Below, one piece after another: positions 54,066 through 64,000 of a stretch of DNA of 64,000 nt; within the stretch, counting starts at the first letter, position 1; the number at the start of each line of letters is the position of its first letter. The notes beneath the pieces are model-generated. The model searched no databases and was not told the DNA's origin. It saw only the letters and a list, made by a program, of their open reading frames with translations. Origin of the DNA: Candolleomyces eurysporus (taxonomy: Eukaryota > Basidiomycota > Agaricomycetes > Agaricales > Psathyrellaceae); assembly GCA_027579435.1 (NCBI GenBank), contig JANBPK010000713.1:1-64000 (forward strand), in the 5' to 3' direction. The position numbers and the translations under genes are program-made.

Positions 54066-54672
54066 TGATCCAAGGTATGGTGTTGGAAAGAGTCAAAGAA
54101 TGCGAATGCAGAAGCAAGAAACAAAAGGAAATAGCAAGCAAGGGAGGGATCGAGTGAACAAGATAATGGGAAAAAGGGACGAGTTACGAAAGAAAAAAGC
54201 AGAGAAAAAAAAAGAGAAAAAAGGTGAGAATCTACATACGCAAATTCGTTCTTATCCTTCTCATGCTTCTACCCAATCTCCACGATATCCTCATCCTTAC
54301 TGTCCCTTTTCCTTCGTCAGCAGCAGGAAGCAATTACTCCACTAACACCTCCAGTCATTACTAGAACGCTCCCCTACACCCTACTACACCCTTCTAAACC
54401 CTTCTAAAGCACGCAACATTCATCCTCCTCCCCACCGCGCCTACGCAGAGCCCATGACGCTTGCTGAGTCCGCTTACTGAGTTCGCTTAGTCAAGGCGTG
54501 TGCCCCGCGCCTCCAGCAAAGGAAACTCCGCCTCACTCCGGCTCGTCATCGACATGCACGAGTCCAGGGTGCCTAGCTATTCAAGTAATTTGCTTCTGGT
54601 GCTCTGTCAGACAATTCAACATCACCGTGCCTACTTCTTATACCCTGATTCCCACCCTTGGAGGATTGGGAG

Positions 54673-54680
54673 TATATAAA
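54673..54680 (+). promoter_or_regulatory. TATA box of pirin copy 2
   Basis: TATATAAA, 225 nt upstream of the ATG, within a block otherwise shared with copy 1, where the same position reads TATTTAAA. Confidence 0.6.
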
Positions 54681-54904
54681 GGATTGGGTCAACCCAGGTC
54701 GTTCGATATCACTCACCTTTGAATCGATCCATCCAGCCAGCGAGTCTCATCTTGACACTGTCTCAGCAAATCTTCCCCGTGCTCAGATCGTCTCGTGCCA
54801 CTGCTAGTCTTCGAACATCTCTTAACTCCAAACGCTTCTTGGCTCAGTCTAGTTTCGCAGCAACTTCTGCCTCCTCTAGTTCTCCCAAACTAATCAACGA
54901 CAAA

Positions 54905-55846
54905 ATGTGCAGCACCCTCCACTTCGTACCGCGTAGAAGCGAAGAGCGAGGCCACACCGACCATGGTTGGCTCAAGACGTATCATACTTTCTCTTTCGCG
55001 ATGTGAGTCCTCGAATGTCACGTTAAATAATCAAAGTGCTTATAGGGTGATTGACAAACAGGTACCAAGACCCGAAACACCAACAATACGGCCCTCTACG
55101 CGTCATAAACGAAGACCGCGTCTCCCCTCTTACAGGTTTCGGTACACACCCGCACCGAGAATTCGAGATATTCTCGTACATCGTTTCCGGTGAACTCGAG
55201 CAGTGCGTCCTTATCCTCCCTTTCTCTCCTCTACTCAACTCTAACGATTGACCTTCCCTCTGATATAAACAGCAAAGACTCAATGTCCAACGTCGAGATC
55301 CTCACCCGCGGCGACATCCAACTAACCTCAGCCGGTACCGGGATCTCCCATTCCGAAAAGAACACAAACAAACACGGGGTCCCCGTCCATTTCCTCCAAA
55401 TCTGGTCCATCCCCTCCCAGTCGCGCCTGAAACCCGCCTATTACACTCGTCATTTCACGGACGAGATGAAGAAAGACAAGTGGGCAAGAGTCGTAGCATC
55501 CGTCGGCGACGAAGGTGTCAACAAGGAGAGGGAGGGGGAGGGTACCCCGGCGCCTGTGCATAGCGGGTTGACGATGTACGCCACGATCCTCAGCTCTGGG
55601 AACACGTTGGAGAAGGAGCTGAACAGGAGGAAAGCGTATGTTCACGTCATCCAGACGAGCTCTGACAAAGTCGCTCCAGGAGCGAAGGTTAAGTTGAGCG
55701 ATGGGGCGGGTGGAGAACTTGTTCTGGGCGAAGGCGATGGAGCCTATGTCGCAGTGAACAGCCCTTCCGCCAAGCTCGTTGTTGAAAACGTATCTGGGAG
55801 CGAGGGCCCAACTGCGGAGATTCTCCTATTCGATATGGACGCTTAG
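54905..55846 (+). CDS. Pirin-family protein, copy 2
   Basis: Iron-binding cupin of the pirin family, known in other organisms as a nuclear cofactor or quercetinase. The start is ATG at 54905 ([20 protein letters not shown]); the open frame extends upstream only from a TTG, and the region is better read as a 5' leader after the TATA box. Three exons: the first ends HTFSFAM, the second carries THPHREFEIFSYIVSGELEH with the metal-binding His/His/Glu set, the third carries SAGTGISHSEKNTNKHGVPV, HFLQIWSIPSQSRLKPAY, GEGDGAYVAVNSPSAKLVVE and ends LLFDMDA. No frame break. Close paralogue of the upstream copy. Confidence 0.9.
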
Positions 55847-56169
55847 AATGTTAGACGCATGTACCATTAGAGTTTTGTTTTATGTACTTTCTTATTGACC
55901 TATCTTGGGGTAGGCATAGTTCGATATTGCATAGAGTATACTGTTGGCGCTCCCTCCATTGAACCAGAATCCCATTCGCTTCAATGGTAGTCTTTCAAAT
56001 GAAAGACTCATTATGAGGGTTCAAAGCAGGTGCATGAAACTGATGCGAAGATCAAGGGAAGACCTGACTAATAGTGTGAAAAAATCCTGTGGCGCAGTCC
56101 ACTATCTTCTTCTCATTGTCGTCCTACCGTGTTTACCTACAGTCGATCTCGCGTTGAAACACAAGAAAA

Positions 56170-59100
56170 ATGTCTCTGTTTCGCAAATTGCGCAAGAAAG
56201 GCCGCGACAAGGATGCAAGTTTAGCCGACAGTGACTCCTCGATCTCCACTACAGGTGCCTTGACCTCAGAAGGGAAGAACCCAGGGTTTTTTGACAAGAT
56301 GTTCAAGCATGGGCACTCTAAGGGGGAAGAGGGGAATAATGTACGTACTCAGGCCATCAGAAAATGACATCTTCTTGACCTACACAACACAGGATGACAG
56401 TGGACCGTCCAAGTCCAAGACTAGTGGGGCCCATCCGCCGCTTCTGCACTCATCGATGACGGGCGTCCTAGCTTGTCTGGTTCTCAAGGAGGACAGGGAG
56501 AGTCTCTAGTCAACCTACCGCCTTCCGAGGTCACGAATGTCCAATCTACTTTACCCTCTGGCCAGTCTGGGAAGCCCGTTGCGACCGAAGATCCAAAATC
56601 CTCGTCGAAGGCCTGGACTATAACGAAGGCGTCACTCAAGGCCACTTTGGGCATCATCGCTGGCTTGGCAGAGGACCTCCCAATCCCCGGAAAAGGTGTG
56701 ATCGGCTTAACGCTACAACTGATTGACACTGTGGAGGTAAGGGTCGATATCCGCTTCTTTCTTTCAACAGGCTCACCGGTTCGTACAGAAAGTTTCGGCG
56801 AACAAAGACGATCTCGAAACTCTGACTAGTCGGTGTGATTTGTTGAAGGATAGCATCGTTCAATCGATCAAGGGGAAGGACGCATCTCGCTTGCCGCCGG
56901 AATTGATGACGAGCATTGGCAAATTGGTTGAGTACGTCTGCTGCTCCATACTCCTTCTGCTACCATGCTCATGGAACGCCAGGGGTCTCCACTCTGCTTT
57001 CCAGAAAGTCTTCGAAAAGAAAGCCGGGACTGTTGCGGCGTATCTGCTGACGGAAGAGGAATCTGATCTTATTGAAGAAACCAACAACACCATCACACAC
57101 CTCCTCGAGCGATTCTGGGTAAGGGTGACCCATCTTGGTCTCGACGCTCAACGCTGATTTCCTGTGGCAGCTCGAAAACCATATCGCAGGGCGCATTGTT
57201 TTGACCGACATCCTGACCAACGTTCAAGACCACTCGGCAATTCTGAAGGAAAAATTTATCGCGCTAGAAAGGGAGGCCCAGGTTAGTTGAATGATCGCTC
57301 TCTTTTCCCCCTTAACATTAAAAAACCTGTCTCAGGATGCCAGGCTTGATCGTCTCCCTCGCGCAGCAGCTGCTTACGACTCCCAAGAAGTCTTGGACGC
57401 AGTGTCTTCCTGCTTCGAAGGCACCCGTGAAGCGTTGCTGGGTGGGATTGGAGAGTGGGCAAGCAGCCCGCACGGCACCGTACCCTCGATTTACGTGCTC
57501 GATGGCATCGCCGGTATCGGGAAATCGACAATTCTGAAGACGATTGCAACCCGTGCGGGGGGAATCAACTTCCTCGGCGCGAGTTTCTTTTTCTCCCGGG
57601 ACCACGAACGTCGCAAGACGACACAGTACTTTGTGTCGACCATCTCCTTCCAGCTGGGGTGCTACAGTAGAGAGTTCGGTGTCCGTATCGCCGATGCTTT
57701 GCAGAAGCATCCGGATGCTACCGAGAAGGACGTCCGCACCCAGTTCAACTGGTTGATCCTCGAGCCTTTGCAAGATCTTATGGAGGGCAGGGCGACCCCT
57801 TTGCTCATCACTATTGATGCACTCGATGAATGCGACGAGCGACAGGCTCATGCTCTCTTAACCGTCCTCCTGGACGAGGTTGTCAAGCTTCGCAATCTCA
57901 AGGTCTTTGTAACCACCCGTCCCGAGAGTGGGATTCGACACCTTCTCGAGGAGCCTAGCCAGCAAGGCGACGTTGCGCGCTTCCACGTGCAGGATATCGA
58001 GCAGTCGGTTGTCGAAGCTGACATCCAGGTTTATCTCGACTTCCGCTTGGCGCCGGCGCAGGTCCAGCGTGCTTTGCCCGCGTTGCCGCCACCTCCCTGG
58101 CAGCCGACCAAGGACCAAAAGGCCAAACTTGTTCGCATGGCCGGGAAACTCTTCATCATCGCGTATACCGCGACCGAGTTCATTCTCGACAGGAGGCAGC
58201 TGGCCCCTGATGACCAATTGGAGACTTTGCTTGAAGGCGTTTTGGATGATGGCCTTGTTGGGTCCGATTACATCAACTACATGGACCGGCTCTACATGCA
58301 TATCTTGCGATCTGCTGCTCCATCTGCTGGTGCAGGTAAATGGCTGGCTTGCTACCAGGATGTTGTTGGGACTATCATAGTCCTTCAGAATCCTCTCCCC
58401 CAGACTGCACTTGCAGCTTTGCTTGGTGTCAAAGTGCCTCATACTGTAAGGGCTTTGGAGAATTTGCACTCAATCTTAGCTCCCACTGGTGATGCCTACA
58501 ATCTTACTTTTCACATCCATCATAAGTCATTCTCTGACTTTGTGACAACTGATGAGAGGTGTGCCAAGGAGACTGGGTTCATGATTGAAACCAAGGCTCA
58601 TCATGCCCACCTGGCTCTACGCTGCTTTGAAGTGATGGAAGCTTCTTTAAAGCCAAACATCTGTGGTCTTAGTCCTATTGATTGGTACAAGGACTTGAAA
58701 GACACCCAGTCTTCAGTAAAGGATGCTATTTCTTTACATGTGGCATATGCTTGCACCTACTGGGCAACACACCTGGAATCTGGAGAGCTTGAGAGCTTAC
58801 TGCCCAAGCTTCAACAATTTGTGTCCAAAAATCTTCTGCCTTGGCTTGAAGTTCTTTCCTTCATTGGCAGGCTGGATGCTGGATTCTCAAGCTTTGACAA
58901 AACTATCAATCTTCTTGTAAGTTTACCATCTGATTTATNNTGCATTCACCCAAGCTAAATTCAACTTTAGACATCCCATAGTGATGCTGCCATGGTCAAA
59001 ACACTCAGTATCCTGAAAAATGTTCAAAGATTTCTCCTGATCAACTTTGACATTATCACACTGTCACCTTTGCACCTCTACCAGTCTGGGCTTCCATTTG

Positions 59101-60941
59101 CTCCCACTGAAAGTGGTCTAAAGATTTCCAAAGAGATGCCTATCTGCACACTCAGAACTATAGCAGGCTCTGAGGCCAATTGGGACTCTACATTGTCAGT
59201 ATTGAAACATACTGACTTTGTATATTGTTCTGTGTTTTCTGCACAAAGCCTTTCTATACTAGCTTCTGGTACCAGAGCTGGTCACATTTATCTTTGGGAC
59301 ACTCAAACTGGAACCAACAAGGCTATTTTACAAGGCCATGCCTATGCTATCGGACATTTGTTGTTTTCTCCAACAACAGAATCATTACTAGCATCTGCTT
59401 CAGATGATGAGACTGCCCGCCTATGGGATGTAACAACTGGCAGTTGTCTTTTTGTTCTGAAGGGACACACTAACATGGTGCAATATCTGGCCTTTTCACC
59501 TGATGGGTCAATATTGGCAACTGCATCTGCTGATGAAAGTGTCCGACTTTGGGATCTTCAGGATCCAAATGAGTCCATTGCTTGCTTGGAGCATACAGAC
59601 AGTATTGTCAAGATTGAGTTTTCCTCCAATGGAAACTATCTGGCCTCTGCTTTGTTTGAAGGCCAAGTAGTCCTTTGGGATGTAGAAGCTCGCTCTGATA
59701 CAATCCTTCAAAATGAGAGCACTGAAGTGCTGACTCATGTTGCATTTGCACCTCAGAGCTCTCTCTTAGCTTACACTCTGGCTGACCATACAATCAGGCT
59801 TTATGATGCTGAAAGCAAAAAGCTGGTTCACACACTTGCAGATAGCCATTCAGACAAGATTCTCTGGATTACCTTTTGTCCAGATGGCTCAAAATTTGCT
59901 ACAGCATCTGCTGATTTTACAGCTAGATTGTGGAACATTGATGGCACCAGCTCAAGGCTTATTAGTGTTCTCAAGGGGCATACTGGCAAAATCTTCTTCA
60001 TTAGGTTTTCCCCTGATAGCTCAATGATAGCAACATCCTCTATAGACTTAACAGTCAAGCTTTGGGATAGTAGCTCTGGTGCTTTGTTAGCCAATTTTGT
60101 TGGGCATTCTTTGACCATTCATCATGTTGCCTTTTCCCCCAATGGTTCCAGATTGACATCTTCATCTGATGACAGTACTGTGCGGATTTGGGATCTCTTG
60201 GCTATAACACATACAACCAACCAGCAAAAGCATTCAGGATCCATTGAATTTGCTATCTTTTCACCCACCTGTTCAAAATTGGCCACTGCTTCAAGGGACA
60301 AAACTGTCAAAATCTGGGATGCCAAGTCTGGTAGCCTTATTCATACTCTTGAATGCCCTCAAGGTGTTGAATCAGCCTTTGTTGCATTTTCAAACAATGA
60401 GAGTACACTTGCCAATGGGCTGGCCAAGGGGCTTGTTCAAGTCTATGATCTTGGCAATCTCAACAAGGATCCTGGGTCTCTAACCCTTCATACAAATATT
60501 ATCCGCCAGCTGAAATTCTCACCCAATGATCACATACTTGCTTCTACCTCAGATGACAAGTATCTGCAGATTTGGAATTTGAATGGCAAAGACTCTGCTG
60601 TTGAGCACATGTTTGCCTTCCATCATGATAATTGGGAGTACATCCAGGACCTTGCATTTACCCCAGACAACACAAAGCTGTTTTCTTCATCCAATGATAG
60701 AACAATCCGCTTTTGGGATCTTCAAACTGGCAAATGCATTGCTATTTTGAATGGACATGCAAAAAATATCCTGCACATTGAACTATCAGGAAACCAGCTA
60801 GTGTCTGGATCTGTTGATGAGACTGTCAGGCTCTGGAAGCTGGATGACATTACTGGCTCTGATTCAAAAGAAATCCACTCATCAGAGATTGTTCACACAC
60901 ATACCCATAGCGCAAGAAATCCTCTTCGGAATTCCCAGTAG
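56170..60941 (+). CDS. NACHT-WD40 NLR with helical N-terminal domain
   Basis: Fungal NLR-like protein of roughly 1,500 aa. Short exons encode a Ser-rich start (MSLFRKLRKKGRDKD), then a helical domain (KASLKATLGIIAGLAEDLPI, DTVE-KVSANKDDLETL, EETNNTITHLLERFW) resembling the MLKL/HeLo-like N-terminal bundles of agaricomycete NLRs. The NACHT exon (57337-58916) has Walker A VLDGIAGIGKSTILK, Walker B PLLITIDALDECDE and VFVTTRPESGIRHLL. After an intron at 58917-58970 the last exon encodes 13 WD40 repeats, many ending LWD or IWD. CpG content drops about tenfold at 58310 and returns near 60900. The last ~18 codons are antisense gag sequence, so the natural C-terminus appears lost. Confidence 0.85.
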
Positions 60942-62814
60942 TTCTTGTAGTTACGAACTGACTCTGGTTTCTCCCTTTAAGATCTTCCAAAGAGTCCACC
61001 AACTGCGCCATGACTCGACTCATTCGCTCTTGTTCCCTTCGGAGTTGATTGAGGCCAGATTCCTCTTGGTTTTGCACAAACTGCTGAGTCTGTGATGGCA
61101 AAGGGGTCCTTGACGACGGATTTTTGTGAGTCAGACTCTCAATAGCTGCCTGCAGCTGCCTGATGTCGTCTCGAGTCACTGGTTCCGCTTCGTAAGAGTT
61201 ATAATTGAACTGACTCCTCGAATATTCGTCGTCATAGACGTTCTGAACGTTCTGAACTGTCCCCGCCACATATTTGTCCACATACTCGCGCATACTCTCG
61301 TGCTCATTTTGGAACAGTCGCTTTCCATCTGCTGTATATAATCCATCATGTCTTTGTTGGATTTTTCCTGCCTTCATATGCGCTTCCCTAGCCACACAAG
61401 TTCCCATGTAATGACCGGGTTGGTTGCAGTAGAAACAAACAGGTTGTCTTTGCGATGGGTTCGGAATTGGACGAGAAGGACGGTTCTGCTGATTCAACAT
61501 GAAATTATGAGGATTCTTGAGCATTATCTCCATCTTGTCCTTTGTATTCCTCATATCACTCATGAACCTTTCGTTCCTATCCTCATANTCGTTGAACTTC
61601 TCGTTCAGCATGGTGTGGAAGCGCTGTAACAATCTGTCNTCATTNACTTCTTGCTTTACAGGTGCAGAAGACAATTCCTGAGGTTTAGGTGCTTNGGAAG
61701 CTCGAGGGGCAGTNCCGGTGGGATTCACGAAGGAGAAGGGTTTNGGTAAAANGCTACCCCCAGCCTTGTCNAAGTTGAAGTCCTCNGTAAACTGNTTTCT
61801 NGANNTNGCTAGCACTTCNGCCTTNTCCANGTATTTCTCCCANCTCAGAGGNTCGTCNCCTCTTACTAGNAGNCNATCTTGGGTTGCCTCATTGTCCCNA
61901 GCGATAGCATCNAGAACTTGTTCTCTGAAAGCTTCGTGAAGCGCAGTTAAATAAGTCTCTGCNAGCTCCCGATTGCTGACAAGTTTNCCNANCTTTTTCG
62001 CTTCGTTTCTGAANAGCAAGTGGAATTCTATNAAGGCATCATAGTCCCTTCGTTGTAGATCCTTATAAGGGGCACACACGAGCTTCAGCCTTGCTAGATC
62101 TCCTTTGGCTTGCTTCAGAGCCTGGGGATGGAAACTCAACACCTGCTCTTTGAACTCCTCATAAGTTCCGGTCTTGTACTTGCTCATCTGAGTCCACACC
62201 TGCTTCTCTGTATAAGACAGATAGTAAACCAGGATCATCTTCTTAACCCGGTCTGTCTCCACTTTGTTTATTGCCATTACTTCTTCACACTGTGCTAAGT
62301 AATCCAGAATCTGGGACTTTTCATAGTGCGGTTGATTTTTGGCGTAACTCGGAGGGAAGTTTTGCCCTGATGGCATGGCTTCCACATTCTCCGTAGCCGT
62401 GGGGTCGAGAATGCTAGGATCCATCTTCTGAACTCGTCTTCTTCTTTGTGATCTACTTGGGGAGGATTGAAATGACTTCTGAAGCGTGGTTGCGATTTCT
62501 TCTACTTCGTCAAGCGAATCTCCGTATGCAGATGAACTTTGGAAAGCTCTTTCGACTGCTTTCTGAACTCTCGTTCGGGCGTCTTGATAGACAGTAGGAA
62601 GTCTGGGATTTAAACTGGCTCGTTGCGAATTGGTAGTAACTCGACCTAGAGACTGAGTCGTACCGACAGTCTCAGCTTCAGAACCAGAAATGATCTCTTC
62701 TGATCTCAAAGCTTGGGTTTCTCGATCTGAAGAACTTCCAACTCTCTTCTCTTTTCCTTTCTTAGCCTTCTTAGCCATAGTAGCTTTTGAAGACGGAATG
62801 TTGTAAATTCGCAA
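60850..62814 (-). CDS. Ty3/gypsy-type retrotransposon Gag (cut at its 3' end)
   Basis: 654-aa Gag-like ORF. The start at 62814 (MRIYNIPSSKATMAKKAKKG) is followed by a disordered region, a capsid-like helical domain (KVETDRVKKMILVYYLSYTE, VWTQMSKYKTGTYEEFKEQV, YLTALHEAFREQV) and one CCHC zinc knuckle, CFYCNQPGHYMGTC. Coiled-coil sequence follows (QLRREQERMSRVMAQLVDSL). About 25 Ns crowd 61580-62035. The final residues after LRYGYV are antisense NLR sequence, so the element ends near 60900 and its protease/pol part is missing from this side. Element-derived, not a host gene. Confidence 0.85.
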   Translation of the reverse strand: MRIYNIPSSKATMAKKAKKGKEKRVGSSSDRETQALRSEEIISGSEAETVGTTQSLGRVTTNSQRASLNPRLPTVYQDARTRVQKAVERAFQSSSAYGDSLDEVEEIATTLQKSFQSSPSRSQRRRRVQKMDPSILDPTATENVEAMPSGQNFPPSYAKNQPHYEKSQILDYLAQCEEVMAINKVETDRVKKMILVYYLSYTEKQVWTQMSKYKTGTYEEFKEQVLSFHPQALKQAKGDLARLKLVCAPYKDLQRRDYDAXIEFHLXFRNEAKKXXKLVSNREXAETYLTALHEAFREQVXDAIAXDNEATQDXXLVRXDXPLXWEKYXXKXEVLXXXRXQFXEDFNXDKAGGSXLXKPFSFVNPTXTAPRASXAPKPQELSSAPVKQEXNXDRLLQRFHTMLNEKFNXYEDRNERFMSDMRNTKDKMEIMLKNPHNFMLNQQNRPSRPIPNPSQRQPVCFYCNQPGHYMGTCVAREAHMKAGKIQQRHDGLYTADGKRLFQNEHESMREYVDKYVAGTVQNVQNVYDDEYSRSQFNYNSYEAEPVTRDDIRQLQAAIESLTHKNPSSRTPLPSQTQQFVQNQEESGLNQLRREQERMSRVMAQLVDSLEDLKGRNQSQFVTTRTTGNSEEDFLRYGYVCEQSLMSGFLLNQSQ

Positions 62815-64000
62815 GTGCGAACTTGTAGTAAGGTCTTAATAAAACTTGTTGCCACAAAGGAAAGCTTCTGAAGCAATAAACCAAAGTCTAATTGATTCTT
62901 GAAAACTTCTCCTCGCGGTGGGCTCCAATAGATGATGCGCAGGTCGCGTTCTAAGGCTCAAAACACAACAAGACAAAGATCCTAACTCTAACACCAACAC
63001 ACACACAAAACAAACACACCAAGTATCTTCGGAAGATAAGAGGCGGGCAAGGGTATAGTGAAAAGCTCTAAGTCAAACTGGACTTGGGCTTTGGAACGTA
63101 AACTTTGCAATCGCAAGTTCGAGGGGGGAGCTAAGGCTCAACCAGGTTCGATGTTATTGCTTCGGAAGTTAAACTTCGTAGACAACAGACTTTGACGATA
63201 CACAGATTTGACTTCAGAAGTGAGAACACAGTCTCGACACGATATAACTTTAACAACGCGATGAGGACACAGCCTCCAAACGACTTCTGAACTTAAACAC
63301 GCAAAAGATAACAGAAAGGCTCTCGTAGATTCGGTGGGATAACACGGANCCCGGACGCAAAATACAACGCTAGCTACCCGCTATATAGATTCAGTACTTA
63401 GAGTCCAAGATTAAATACTGTAAATAAGTTTGGCAAACACATTCAAAACAAACAGAGATAAAAACACATGAAATTAACCAGTCCAAAAAGAAATAATCAT
63501 ATGAGGGTATCCAGGCTCCAGAACTAGGTCTCGACCTCCCTAGACTTGCATCGTGACGCATTCGGAACCACTGCCGAAACGGCACTCCACTACTTCCACA
63601 TGCTTTAGATAGTTCGGAATAGGTTCGGAGGTGAGTACCTTTGCTCCCGACCCTACTTCCGTCTATCCGGTTCGCTGGGCACCACTCCAAGCCCTTATCA
63701 CGTCATCGCCCCGGCTCTAGGCCTTCTGCATTCTTCCGCACTCCATGCTTTCCTTGTTATCCACGTCGGTTTGCAAGACTGAAACCTATCTCGGGTTCTG
63801 AAGACAGCCGAGGGTCCGGTCTCTACTCCGCATCAGTTCACCACTTGGGTCGGCTCTTCAGAAGCCTTCAGCCGAGCCGCTCGTGATTCCGAATCCAGTA
63901 ACTGTCATGTTTAATTGACTTAACGGATTTGCCATCACGTCCTCGAAGCCACAGAGTGACGTTACACCTTCCACTTAGCGAATGTCAGGGCGAATGTCCC
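62815..64000 (-). mobile_element. 5' leader and probable LTR of the gypsy-type element
   Basis: Lies upstream of gag. On the minus strand it includes a TATA-like TATATA at 63382-63387, as expected for a U3/R promoter. A candidate primer-binding site sits at 62911-62927. Only one side is present, so LTR limits cannot be defined by comparison; TGACAG at about 63906 could be the LTR start but is unproven. No host gene seen. Confidence 0.5.
62911..62927 (-). other. Candidate primer-binding site
   Basis: On the element strand this reads TGGAGCCCACCGCGAGG. It begins TGG, the complement of a tRNA CCA end, and lies about 100 nt upstream of gag. The tRNA was not identified. Confidence 0.3.

Larger units (their letters stand above)
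52140..55900. repeat. Tandem duplication of a pirin unit
   Basis: The stretch 52140-53700 recurs at about 54340-55900: upstream blocks (ACACCCTTCTAAA, TCAAG-GCGTGT, CTCCAGCAAAGG, GGCTCGTCATCGACATGCAC), promoter and coding exons all align. Between the copies lies 53733-54330. Confidence 0.8.

Noticed and set aside
54719..54904. N-terminal extension of pirin copy 2 with a targeting-like leader
   Set aside because: The frame opens at TTG, not ATG, and lies between a good TATA box and the ATG at 54905; it is best read as a 5' leader.

Overview
The window reads as nuclear DNA of a mushroom-forming basidiomycete (Agaricomycetes). The grounds are many short GT-AG introns of about 50-70 nt, dense genes on both strands, and families typical of that class: NACHT NLR-like proteins, DUF6534 membrane proteins, DUF1996 secreted proteins, F-box proteins and a type II O-fucosyltransferase-like protein. 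Scattered single Ns are common, mainly at 5.8-10.5, 31.9-40.5 and 61.5-62.1 kb.

Layout. 0-13 kb is a housekeeping block: HSE1 (ESCRT-0, running off the left edge), MMS2 (ubiquitin E2 variant) sharing a promoter with HSE1, a small one-helix membrane protein, a very long disordered protein, and DAP3/mS29 of the mitochondrial ribosome. 13-18.2 kb holds a cluster of tiny secreted six-cysteine proteins: four intact genes and one relic. I could resolve them only by reconstructing exons as short as 4 nt. Their exact spacing is C-x5-C-x5-CC-x7/10-C-x8-C, the cysteine order of knottins.

18.5-36 kb is an accessory region. It carries tandem and dispersed copies of a protein family I do not recognise, recognisable by an HIPGG-type motif and almost always one uninterrupted ORF (five members in the window). 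It also carries a DUF6534 membrane protein, an F-box protein, an F-box relic and a NACHT-TPR protein with ten 45-residue repeats. 36.8-43.7 kb has three DUF1996 secreted proteins around a 14-cysteine metallothionein whose first exon is only the ATG. 44.7-51 kb has a small GATA-finger protein, the fifth HIPGG-family member and the O-fucosyltransferase-like gene.

52-56 kb is a tandem pirin duplication with one frameshifted copy. 56.2-60.9 kb is a large NLR (helical N-terminal domain, NACHT, 13 WD40 repeats). Its 3' half is a sharply bounded CpG-depleted block (about 58.31-60.90 kb) that abuts an antisense Ty3/gypsy-type gag gene and its leader/LTR, which fill the right end.

The genes do not form one pathway. 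The strongest candidates for something undescribed are the microexon-built knottin-like cluster, the HIPGG family, and the chimeric NLR with its CpG-depleted WD40 module.
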